From NCBI GenBank assembly GCA_946479015.1, contig CAMLEQ010000083.1:1-11642 (forward strand): a DNA stretch of 11,642 nt, written 5' to 3'. Positions within the stretch are counted from its first letter, which is position 1; each line of letters starts with the position of its first letter. The DNA is from an uncultured Gemmatimonadota bacterium (GTDB taxonomy: Bacteria > Gemmatimonadota > Gemmatimonadetes > Gemmatimonadales > Gemmatimonadaceae). Below the pieces are notes generated by a model. That model was not told the origin of the DNA. It did no database searches and saw only the letters and a list, made by a program, of their open reading frames with translations. Below are positions 1 to 8,470 of the stretch, piece after piece. Both the position numbers and the translations under genes were made by a program.

Positions 1-22
1 GGCAATGCCGGCGCCCCGTCGC
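1..22 (-). terminator. Partial palindromic terminator-like hairpin after the POT gene
   Basis: Read on the minus strand, bases 22 to 7 give GCGACGGGGCGCCGGC, followed by ATT and then GCC running off the window edge. This is one complete arm, the loop and the first bases of the other arm of the palindrome seen intact at 11607-11642. It lies about 100 nt past the POT stop codon, where the leftward operon should end. The second arm and any U-tract fall outside the window, so the terminator role is inferred from position and from the second copy. Confidence 0.5.
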
Positions 23-46
23 ACTTCCGCATCCGTGCTGTTGCCG

Positions 47-116
47 TTCCCGCACCCCGCACCCCGCGTCCCGCAGCTCCCCCCTGGCCCCCGGCCCCTG
101 GCCCCCGACCCCGAGC
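47..116 (-). repeat. Ten-unit degenerate 7-bp repeat tract in the 3' region of the operon
   Basis: The plus strand divides into ten consecutive 7-mers: TTCCCGC, ACCCCGC twice, GTCCCGC, AGCTCCC, CCCTGGC, CCCCGGC, CCCTGGC, CCCCGAC, CCCGAGC. The first unit is identical to the heptad at the dppD/dppF junction. On the transcribed (minus) strand this gives five G-runs of 4, 5, 4, 5 and 6 between 112 and 79, separated by 2-3 nt, a canonical G-quadruplex motif starting 6 nt after the POT stop codon. I see no gene in 1-118. Confidence 0.75.
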
Positions 117-118
117 GC

Positions 119-1675
119 TCACTCCCTCACGCTCGCCGTCAGCCGCTTCAGCATCGGCACGAAGAACAGCATCACCACCGCTGCCAGCAGCGACGAGACG
201 ACGAAGATCGAGTAGAAGCCCGAGTTCGTGGCGCTGACCCGCTGGATGAAGCCGCCCAGCCCCGTCGCCGCATGTGCCGGGTGCTCCCCCGGCATCGGCG
301 TGAAGCCGGCGAGCCACCCCCCGATCTTCTCGGCGACCGCGATCGCCATGAACCACGCGCCCATGAGCATCGACGCGAAGCGCCAGGGCGCGATCTTGCT
401 GACGTACGAGAGCCCCACCGGGGAGAGGCAGAGCTCCCCCCACGTGTGGAACGTGTAGGCGGCGACGAGCCAGAGCGGGCTCACGAGCGCCCCCGAGTCG
501 GCGTGGCTGCCGCCGATCATCATCATCACGAAGCCCAGACCGAGCAGCGCGAGGCCGAGCACCATCTTCAGCGGCGTCGATGGCTCGCGCCCCTTCTTTC
601 CGAGGCGCACCCAGAGCCACGCGAACACCGGCGCGCAGATCAGGATCACCGCCGGGTTCACCGACTGGAACCAGCTCGAGCGAAGCCGGAAGGACCCGAG
701 CTGCAGGTTCGTGTGCTTGTCGGCGAAGAGATTCATCGAGCTCCCCGCCTGCTCGTACGCCGCCCAGAAGAACACGACGAAGAAGAAGACCACGAACAGC
801 GCCACCACCCGCTTCCGCTCCTCGCCCTTCGTCCCGAGCACGGTGAGCGCGATCGCCGCGCCGACCACCGCGCCCACGAAGGGCGCGAGGATCCCGCCGC
901 TGCCCAGGAACCACCCCAGCGCGCCCCCCACCACCGCCCCGACCAACCCGTGCACCGGGTTGCCCCCCTCGACCTCCCCCCGGCCTCGCGCCGCCGCCAC
1001 GTCCACTCCGCGCTGCTCCGGTGAGAGGCCGATCCCCGGGAGGTACTTCTCGCGAAGCGCGAGGTACATGATCAGCCCGAGCACCATCCCCACGCCCGCC
1101 GCCGCGAATCCCCAGTGCCAGCCGTAGCCGGGCGTCTGCGCGAGGTAGCCGCAGATGATCGGCCCCAGGAACGCGCCCAGGTTGATCCCCATGTAGAAGA
1201 TCGTGAACCCCGCATCGCGCCGCGCGTCCCCCTCGCGGTAGATCTGCCCCACCATCGTCGACACGTTCGGCTTGAAGAAGCCGGTGCCGATGATGATCAG
1301 CCCGAGGCCGACGTAGAACATCGTCATCCCCGGGAACGCGAGCGAGAAGTGGCCGAGCGAGATGACCACCGCACCGATGACGAGCGAGCGCCGTGTCCCG
1401 ATGAGCCGGTCGGCGAGGTACCCCCCGATCAGCGGCGTGAGATACACGAGCATCATGTACGTGCCGTACAGTCTCGTGGCGCGCGGCGTGTCCCAGTGCA
1501 GGAAGTTCACGAGGTACAGCACGAGCAGGGCGCGCATCCCGTAGAACGAGAATCGCTCCCACATCTCGGCGGCGAACAGCAGCCCGAGCCCGCGCGGATG
1601 CCCGAGCAGCGCGCGATCGTCGAGGACGGGCGGCCGGTCGGTGGCGGTGGTGGCGACGTCGATGACGGAGGACAC
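119..1675 (-). CDS. POT-family proton-dependent oligopeptide transporter
   Basis: Inner-membrane symporter of the PTR2/POT (SLC15) branch of the major facilitator superfamily, importing di- or tripeptides with protons. The 518-residue product has the usual POT length. Visible hallmarks are the TM1 motif ExxERFxxYG at residues 37-46 (E37, E40, R41; Phe44 replaces the commoner Tyr), GFFKPNVSTMVGQIY at 132-146, EQAGSSMNLFADK at 308-320, and WGELCLSPVGLS with SKIAP at 412-430 holding the C-terminal-bundle Glu414. Hydrophobic segments at about 240-282 fit the two extra helices between the bundles. The GTG at 1675 is preferred because GAGGAG lies 4 nt upstream and overlaps the dppF stop. The frame stays open to 1879, but that stretch is out-of-frame dppF coding. 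It is last in the peptide operon. Family is clear; substrate preference cannot be read. Confidence 0.93.
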   Translation of the reverse strand: MSSVIDVATTATDRPPVLDDRALLGHPRGLGLLFAAEMWERFSFYGMRALLVLYLVNFLHWDTPRATRLYGTYMMLVYLTPLIGGYLADRLIGTRRSLVIGAVVISLGHFSLAFPGMTMFYVGLGLIIIGTGFFKPNVSTMVGQIYREGDARRDAGFTIFYMGINLGAFLGPIICGYLAQTPGYGWHWGFAAAGVGMVLGLIMYLALREKYLPGIGLSPEQRGVDVAAARGRGEVEGGNPVHGLVGAVVGGALGWFLGSGGILAPFVGAVVGAAIALTVLGTKGEERKRVVALFVVFFFVVFFWAAYEQAGSSMNLFADKHTNLQLGSFRLRSSWFQSVNPAVILICAPVFAWLWVRLGKKGREPSTPLKMVLGLALLGLGFVMMMIGGSHADSGALVSPLWLVAAYTFHTWGELCLSPVGLSYVSKIAPWRFASMLMGAWFMAIAVAEKIGGWLAGFTPMPGEHPAHAATGLGGFIQRVSATNSGFYSIFVVSSLLAAVVMLFFVPMLKRLTASVRE

Positions 1676-1679
1676 GGGT

Positions 1680-1685
1680 CTCCTC
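1680..1685 (-). promoter_or_regulatory. Ribosome-binding site of the POT gene, nested in the dppF stop codon
   Basis: On the minus strand TGAGGAG holds both the dppF stop TGA (1686-1684) and a GAGGAG Shine-Dalgarno (1685-1680), followed by ACCC and GTG at 1675. This is one of the better ribosome-binding sites in the operon. It supports the GTG start and suggests translational coupling with dppF. Confidence 0.7.
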
Positions 1686-2852
1686 AGCTGGAGGAAGTGG
1701 CGGCGGGTGCCGGGGCCCGCCGCGTGTGCAGCGCGGCGAGCGGAATGAACCGCTCGGGGGGCTGGGTGCCGCCGGCGGCCTGTTGCTCCGCCCACGAGAT
1801 CGACGTGGGCGTCTGCTTGATACACGCGACCCAGTGTCCCGGCTCCTTCTCCTCGAGCGGCGGCACGATCCGGGCGCACGCGGCGTCCTTGCGCGGGTGC
1901 GGACAGCGCGGGTGGAAGGGGCAGCCGGATGGCGGGCTCACCGGCGACGGGACGTCGCCGCCGAGCACGATTCGCTGCCGCCGCGCCGATGGATCGGGGA
2001 CGGGTACGGCGGAGAGCAGCGCCTGCGTGTAGGGCATGAGCGGCTCACGGTAGAGCGCATCCGCCGCCGCCATCTCCACGATGTGACCGAGGTACATCAC
2101 CGCCACGCGGTCGGCGATGTGCTCGACCACCGACAGGTCGTGGGCGATGAACAGGTAGGCGAGCCCGCGATGCCGCTGGAGATCCTGGAGCAGGTTGATC
2201 ACCTGCGCCTGCACCGAGACGTCGAGCGCGGACACGGGCTCGTCGCACACGATGAAGCGCGGCTCCACCGCCAGCGCGCGGGCGATCCCGATGCGCTGCC
2301 GCTGCCCGCCGGAGAACTCGTGGGGGTAGCGCGACGCCCATTCGGGGCGCAGCCCCACCTCCTCGAGCAGCTCGCGCACGCGCGCCTCGGCGGCCGCCCC
2401 TTCCGCGATCCGGTGGATGGCCAGCCCCTCGCCGACGATCGCGCCCACGGTCATGCGCGGGTTCAGCGATGAGAAGGGATCCTGGAAGACGATCTGCATC
2501 TGCCGTCGCAGCCGCCGCAGCGGCTCGCCGGCGAGCGCGCGCACGTCGACGCCATCGAAGCGGATCTCCCCCGACGTCGGCTCCACGAGGCGCAGGATGC
2601 TCCGCCCCGCGGTGGTCTTCCCACACCCCGACTCTCCCACGAGCCCGAGCGTTTCCCCGGGCATCACGTCGAACGAGATGCCGTCCACCGCGCGCACCGT
2701 CCCCACGACGCGACGGAAGAGCCCGCGCGTGATGGGGAAGTGCTTGGTGAGGTTGCGGACGGACAGCAGGGGCGCGGGAAGCGGGAAGCGGGAAGCGGGA
2801 AGCGGGGAGGGACTCGGAACGGGGGGCTCCTGCCCGGTGGGAGGGATGGTGC

Positions 2853-2856
<4 letters not shown>
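1684..2856 (-). CDS. dppF: Peptide ABC transporter ATPase, DppF/OppF type
   Basis: One of two cytoplasmic ATPases that would power the peptide importer encoded upstream. The 390-residue product has Walker A GESGCGKT at 74-81, Q-loop Gln125, signature FSGGQRQR at 181-188, Walker B FIVCDEP at 201-207 with catalytic Glu206, and switch His239. Four cysteines (312, 318, 327, 345) in the GCPFxxRCP context form the oligopeptide/dipeptide C-terminal domain, which holds an iron-sulfur cluster in some relatives. The ATG at 2856 overlaps the dppD stop as ATGA, with GGAGG 9 nt upstream. Two features are odd. About 29 Pro/Ser-rich residues precede the domain start at [11 protein letters not shown], encoded partly by a 7-bp repeat. 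About 43 residues follow the last Cys, where relatives usually end sooner. The Dpp/Opp distinction and substrate are inferred. Confidence 0.93.
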
Positions 2857-3934
<1,078 letters not shown>

Positions 3935-3938
<4 letters not shown>

Positions 3939-4876
3939 CCGTCAACCTGATGGGGGTCCAAGGCATCGCGCAAGCCATCGCCGGCGAGATTGAACGCCAT
4001 CACGGTGATCACCATCGCGATGCCGGGAAAGAAGGAGACCCACCACGCGGAGGCGAGCAGCTCCGCGCCATCCTGGATCATGTTCCCCCAGCTCGGCGTC
4101 GGCGGGCGGACGCCGATCCCCAGGTACGAGAGCCCCGCCTCGACCACGATGAGATTCGCGATGCCGAGGGTGGCGGCGACGATCACGGGGGAGAGGACGT
4201 TGGGGAGGATGTGGCGGCGGAGGATCTCGCCGTCGCGGGCGCCGAGCGCGCGCGCGGCGAGCACCATGTCCTGCTCCCGCAGGGAGAGCACCTGCGCCCG
4301 CACGAGGCGGCTCACGGCGAACCATCCGGTGAGGCCGAGCAGCACGATGAGCTGCGGGAGCGGGACCGCGCCCCACAGCACGAGGATGGCGATCAGCACG
4401 AGGATGCGGGGAACGGAGAGCGCGGCGTCGATGATCCGCATCATCACCGCGTCCACGCGCCCGCCCACGTAGCCGGCGATCGCCCCCCACGCCGTGCCGA
4501 CGGTGACGGAGAGCGCGATCGCGAGCAGGGCGACGGCCAGCGACACGCGCGCCCCGTAGAGCACGCGACTGAGCACGTCGCGGCTGGCGAAGTCGGTGCC
4601 GAAGGGGTGGGCGAGCGACGGCGCCAGGTTCTTGAGCGCCACGATGTCCGGCTGCCCCACCGGGGAGTAGGGGGCGACCCAGGGCGCGAGCAGCGCGAGC
4701 ACGCCCAGCGCGATGAGCGTGCGGACGGCGGCGAGCGCCACGCGGTCGCGGTGGAGGCGCGCCACCGTGGCGCGCCAGGCGATGCCGTCGGCGCGCGCGC
4801 CGGCGCCGGCGCGCCGGAGCGCGTGCTCGAGCGCCACGGTGAGCGCCGCCGCGACCAGCCAGGCGAGCGCCAGCAC
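3935..4876 (-). CDS. dppC: Peptide ABC transporter permease, DppC/OppC type
   Basis: Second inner-membrane permease of the peptide importer, 313 residues. The periplasmic-side hallmark [20 protein letters not shown] lies at 90-109. The EAA coupling loop that contacts the ATPases is at about 201-226, with [15 protein letters not shown] followed by HILPN. Several membrane segments are evident, including about 53-68, 111-136, 156-184, 228-247 and 280-298. GTG at 4876 follows the dppB stop after one base (TGACGTG). It has no convincing ribosome-binding site, so translation probably depends on coupling. Before the usual first helix there is an N-terminal extension of about 34 residues containing an extra hydrophobic stretch (1-20) and an Arg/Ala/Gly linker. 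A later start is not supported, as no Met codon lies between there and the core domain. Confidence 0.93.
4756..4815. repeat. Two GC-only palindromes with three GGCGCGCC octamers in early dppC
   Basis: A palindrome at 4756-4776 (GGCGCGCCAC, one central C, GTGGCGCGCC) and a perfect 20-bp palindrome at 4795-4814 (GCGCGCCGGCGCCGGCGCGC) lie 20 nt apart within the first 40 codons of dppC. Together they hold three GGCGCGCC octamers, at 4756, 4769 and 4808. They encode the linker between the extra N-terminal hydrophobic segment and the permease core. Function is unknown; chance in such GC-rich coding DNA is possible. Confidence 0.5.
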
Positions 4877-4877
4877 G

Positions 4878-5849
4878 TCAGCCGAGCCGCACGCGCGGGT
4901 CCGCCAGCGCGTACAGCAGGTCCGCGACCAGGCTGCCGACGACCATCATCACGCTCGCGACGATGAGCGCCGCCGTGAGCAGCGGGTAGTCGCGGGTCGC
5001 GATGGCGTTCACGGTGAGCGTCCCCATCCCCGGCCAGGAGAAGATCTTCTCCACGAACACCGAGCCGCCGAGGAGCGCGGGAAGCGCCAGTCCCAGCAGG
5101 GTGATCACCGGCAGGAGCGCGTTGCGCAGCACGTGATGCCACGCGATCGCGCGCTCGCTCACCCCCTTGGCGCGCGCGGTGCGCACGAAGTCGGCGCGCG
5201 CCACGTCGAGCATGGCGGCGCGCTGGAAGCGCGCCACGGCCGCGGCGCTGAGCAGGGTGAGCGTGGCGGCGGGGAGCACGAGGTGGCGCGCCAGGTCCAC
5301 CAGGCGCGCCACCGGCCCGAGGTACGGGTACATCACCGCATCGTGCATCCCGCTCACCGGGAAGAGGCCCAGCGCGTACGAGAACACCAGCAACATCATC
5401 AGCGCCAGCCAGAAGTCGGGCATCGAGTAGAAGAAGATCGACCCGACGGCGATCGCGCGATCGGCCGCCCTCCCGTGGCGCCGCGCCTGCACGGCGCCGA
5501 GCACCACGCCGATCGCGAAGGAGAGCACGAGCGCCACCGACATCAGCAGGAGCGTGTTCGGGATCGCCTCCGCGAGCACGGCGCCCACCGGGCGCCGGTG
5601 CGGGAAGGAGTAGCCGAGGTCACCCCGCGCCGCGGCGGCGAGGTAGCGCGCGTACTGCTCCGGGATCGGCCGGTCGAGCCCGAGGCGCGCCACCCAGAAC
5701 GCCCGCACCGATTCCGGCACGAGCGGGCTGTCGAGCGACGCGCGCACCGGGTCGCCCGGCGCAAGGTGCAGGAGCAGAAAGGCCGCCGTGGCGACCAGCC
5801 AGACGATGAGCGCCCCCTGCGCGAGCCGGCGAAGGAGGAACCGGGCCAC
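4878..5849 (-). CDS. dppB: Peptide ABC transporter permease, DppB/OppB type
   Basis: First inner-membrane permease of the peptide importer, 323 residues, the standard family length. It opens with the family signature: helix 1 at about 11-29 running into HLAPGDP (28-34). Next come a periplasmic region, GDLGYSF at 76-82, and further helices at about 99-120, 135-164, 188-205, 245-262 and 290-314. The EAA loop is at about 219-248 (ADFVRTARAKGVSERAI, then LRNALLP). The segment GGSVFVEKIFSWPGMGTL (261-278) is highly characteristic of DppB. GTG at 5849 lies 3 nt after the binding-protein stop without a clear Shine-Dalgarno, so translation is probably coupled. Nothing unusual is seen in the protein; Dpp versus Opp specificity cannot be told. 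Confidence 0.95.
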   Translation of the reverse strand: MARFLLRRLAQGALIVWLVATAAFLLLHLAPGDPVRASLDSPLVPESVRAFWVARLGLDRPIPEQYARYLAAAARGDLGYSFPHRRPVGAVLAEAIPNTLLLMSVALVLSFAIGVVLGAVQARRHGRAADRAIAVGSIFFYSMPDFWLALMMLLVFSYALGLFPVSGMHDAVMYPYLGPVARLVDLARHLVLPAATLTLLSAAAVARFQRAAMLDVARADFVRTARAKGVSERAIAWHHVLRNALLPVITLLGLALPALLGGSVFVEKIFSWPGMGTLTVNAIATRDYPLLTAALIVASVMMVVGSLVADLLYALADPRVRLG

Positions 5850-5852
5850 GCG

Positions 5853-7529
5853 TCAGTCGCGCGCGTCGACGACGCCCAGCCGGTCGCGCGCGATCCGCTC
5901 CGCGGCCGGGATGTACCACTGGTCGATGTTCGCCCACCACATGTCGGCGCGCATCCCCACCGGATGGATGCGCGTCTGCATGGCGGCGAAGGTCACCGGC
6001 TCGTAGAGCCAGACCGCCGGCGCGTCATCGACGAGCACCTGGTACGCGCGGTGGTAGTAGGCGTGCGCCGCGGTGGCGTTCATCTGGGCGGACGCGCTGT
6101 CGACCAGCGCATCGAACGTCGGGCTCTCGTAGCTCCCCGCGTTCCCGCCGTCGCGCGCCCGCGCCGCGGGGATGCTCCAGTTCTGGCGCACGGTGGCCGG
6201 GTTGCCGTCGGAGACCATCGCGTTGATGACCGCGTCGAACTGCCGGGACGCCAGCCGCTGGTTCACCGTGGGGAAGTCCATCTGGTCGATGTCCGCCTGC
6301 ACCCCCACGGCCTTGAACATCTGCTGCATCAGCACCGCCATCCGCATGCGCGGCGTGCTGGAGCTGGGCACGAGGATCGCGAAGCGGAGGGGCCGGCCGT
6401 GCTTCTCGCGCACGCCGTCGCCGTTCGTGTCGCGCCACCCGGCGGCATCGAGAAGGGCGCGCGCGCTGTCCGGCGCGAACGGGATCTGGACCACCGTGGA
6501 ATCGTACGTCGCCAGCGCGTGCGTGACCGGGCCCACGGACACGGTGGCCATGGTGTCGAACACGCTCCGCACGAGCGCCTGGCGGTCGAGCGCCATGGTG
6601 AGGGCGCGGCGCACGCTCCGGTCGGCGAACACGGGGTGCGGCCGGTGCAGGTTCCCTGGATCGCGCTCGTTGAACAGCAGGTACGCGTACGCCATGGTGG
6701 GGTAGCGCACGGTCTTCAGCTCGTGGTGCTTCGCCACCTCGGCGATGTCGGCGGGGCGCAGGCTCTCGATCATGTCCGCCTCTCCGCTCAGCACGCGCAG
6801 GAGCGCGGCATCGGGGTCGCCGGCGATGCTCCAGATGAGCCGGTCGACGTGGGGGCGGCCGAGATGGTAGGTGGTGTCGGCGACGAGCTCGAGCGTCTGC
6901 CGCGGCACCCAGCGGGCGAAGCGGTACGGGCCGCTTCCCACGGGGTGGCGGGCGAAATCCGAGGCCTGGAGCTGGTCGTGGGGCACGCCCGCGAGCAGGT
7001 GCTCGGGGAGGATGCGCATCTGGAACGCCGCGTCGAAGAACTCGTCGGGGCGGCGGTGCGCGAACCAGAAGACGGCGGTGACGGAGTCCCGCACCGTCAC
7101 CGAGTCGATGTTGGCGAGGAGCGGCCCCACGTCCGATCCGGTCCTGGGGTCGGTGTACAGGCGCCAGGTGAAGCGCACATCGCTCGCGCGCACGGGGCGG
7201 CCATCGTGCCAGTGCGCGCGCGGGTCGATGTCGAAGGCGATGGAGAGCGAATCGGGGGCCCAGTGCCACGATCGCGCGAGCTTCCCCGTCCATCCGGCAT
7301 CGCCGATCGCGTCGATCTTCTCCTTCGGCTCGGCCAGGTGCTCGAAGATGAGGGAGCTCACCTGGACCGACGTCACGTTGGAGGTGAGCGGCGGGAGGAG
7401 CGCGTCGGCGTCGGCGCCGACGGAGATGACGAGCGTGCCGCCGTCGGTGCCGCCGGTGGCGGGGCGATCGCCCCGCGCGCAGGCGGCGAGGGTGACGAGC
7501 AGGACGGCGAGCAGGGGGCGCTGGCGCAT
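5853..7529 (-). CDS. Lipoprotein substrate-binding protein, SBP family 5 (DppA/OppA-like)
   Basis: Extracytoplasmic receptor of the peptide importer, 558 residues. The start at 7529 is chosen because it gives a textbook lipoprotein signal: MRQR, a hydrophobic core, and lipobox L-A-A-C with Cys17 as the acylated residue. An in-frame ATG 24 codons upstream would bury this signal and overlap the preceding gene. Family 5 hallmarks are HDGRPVRASDVRFTW at 108-122, PVGSGPYRF at 196-204, VRRALTMALDRQALV at 306-320, and a later DTNGDGV stretch. No clear Shine-Dalgarno precedes the ATG. It lies 53 nt after the acyltransferase stop and 3 nt before dppB. The next-door POT gene and Dpp-type ATPases suggest peptide cargo, but the family also binds nickel, sugars and other ligands. 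Confidence 0.93.
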   Translation of the reverse strand: MRQRPLLAVLLVTLAACARGDRPATGGTDGGTLVISVGADADALLPPLTSNVTSVQVSSLIFEHLAEPKEKIDAIGDAGWTGKLARSWHWAPDSLSIAFDIDPRAHWHDGRPVRASDVRFTWRLYTDPRTGSDVGPLLANIDSVTVRDSVTAVFWFAHRRPDEFFDAAFQMRILPEHLLAGVPHDQLQASDFARHPVGSGPYRFARWVPRQTLELVADTTYHLGRPHVDRLIWSIAGDPDAALLRVLSGEADMIESLRPADIAEVAKHHELKTVRYPTMAYAYLLFNERDPGNLHRPHPVFADRSVRRALTMALDRQALVRSVFDTMATVSVGPVTHALATYDSTVVQIPFAPDSARALLDAAGWRDTNGDGVREKHGRPLRFAILVPSSSTPRMRMAVLMQQMFKAVGVQADIDQMDFPTVNQRLASRQFDAVINAMVSDGNPATVRQNWSIPAARARDGGNAGSYESPTFDALVDSASAQMNATAAHAYYHRAYQVLVDDAPAVWLYEPVTFAAMQTRIHPVGMRADMWWANIDQWYIPAAERIARDRLGVVDARD

Positions 7530-7582
7530 GGAGATCGTGAGGCGTGGTGTGGGGAAGGAGCGGGTGGCGTGCGAGTCGCGCG

Positions 7583-8470
7583 TCAGCGGCGCCACGTCCA
7601 CTCCGGATCGGCATAGTGCGCGCGCAGGGCGCGCGCATCGTCGTCGAGCACGAGGTCCGGCTCGAGGGGCTCGGCATCGCCGAGCGCCTCGAAGAGGGCG
7701 CGCGCCACCTCGTCCAGCGCTGGCGCGCGTCCCAGGATGGCGCGGAGCGTGGCGGGCGTGGGCGGCGGAGGCACGGGATGCAGCAGCAGCGCGCCGGCGA
7801 GCGCCTGATCGTCATCCACGAGGATGGAGCCGTGCTGCAGCATCGCGCAGTCCTCCCGCACCTGGGCGCTTCCGACGAGCTTGCGCCCCGCCACCGTGAT
7901 CTCCCCCGCCACCGGCGTCTCGAAGCACGGCGCCACGCCGGGGCGCGGCGCCCGTGCCGTGCGCTCCGCCTCGCGCGCATCCACGCCGAGGCGTCGCAGG
8001 CCATCGAGCAGAAGACGATTGATGGCCCGGTACGATTCGCCCAGCGCGCCGAGCGCATCCGCCGGCGCGGTGACGCTGTAGGTCACCTCCCGGTGGTGCA
8101 GCACGGCGCGGCCGCCGGTGGGGCGCCGCACGATGTCGATTCCCAGGGCCGCCGCGCGCGCGGTGTCGTAGCGACCGCGCGCGGTCTGGTTGCGGCCGAG
8201 GGAAAGGGTGGGGCGGCTCCAGGCGTAGATGCGCAGCACCGCCTCCCCGCGCTGCGCGGCGCGGCGCAGGAGCGCGGCATCGAGCGCCATGTTCGCGGCG
8301 CCGTCGCGCGCGGGGGTGAGCAGGGTGCGCCAGCGTACGGCGGGGGCGCGCGGAGGGCGCGCAGCGGGGGCGGAGGTGACGACGGGCGTGGGGATGAGTG
8401 CTCCGGGGCAGGGCGGCGCGGAGCGCCGCGCGTCTGGCGAAGGATAGCGCGCACGCGACAGGGGCGGCAA
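7583..8470 (-). CDS. Lipoate/octanoate-protein acyltransferase, LipM/LplA family
   Basis: Member of the BPL/LplA/LipB fold that attaches octanoyl or lipoyl groups to carrier lysines, such as GcvH. Recognisable pieces, numbered from the ATG at 8290, are NMALDAALL at the very start, RRPTGGRAVLHHREVTYSV at 55-73, PCFETP with Cys122, and GRKLVGSAQ (135-143) with Lys137 followed by LQHGSIL. The Cys in the CF context just before GRKxxGSAQ matches what I recall of the catalytic Cys of LipM octanoyltransferases and is absent from classical LplA ligases. The start is unresolved. Homology clearly begins upstream of 8290 (RWRTLLTPARDGAAN, to about 8335), yet the only usual in-frame start close by is TTG at 8470, without a Shine-Dalgarno and through Pro/Arg-rich sequence. 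It is divergent from gcvP and 53 nt ahead of the peptide operon. Confidence 0.85.
   Translation of the reverse strand: MPPLSRARYPSPDARRSAPPCPGALIPTPVVTSAPAARPPRAPAVRWRTLLTPARDGAANMALDAALLRRAAQRGEAVLRIYAWSRPTLSLGRNQTARGRYDTARAAALGIDIVRRPTGGRAVLHHREVTYSVTAPADALGALGESYRAINRLLLDGLRRLGVDAREAERTARAPRPGVAPCFETPVAGEITVAGRKLVGSAQVREDCAMLQHGSILVDDDQALAGALLLHPVPPPPTPATLRAILGRAPALDEVARALFEALGDAEPLEPDLVLDDDARALRAHYADPEWTWRR

Noticed and set aside
1676..1879. N-terminal extension of the POT protein to 1879
   Set aside because: It overlaps dppF coding in another frame, is Arg/Ala-rich with no membrane or POT motif, and the GTG at 1675 has a good ribosome-binding site.
4713..7616. A 967-codon open frame on the plus strand antisense to dppC, dppB and the binding protein
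   Set aside because: Its product is a low-complexity His/Arg/Glu/Gly string typical of an antisense frame in GC-rich DNA. The opposite strand encodes three clear family members.
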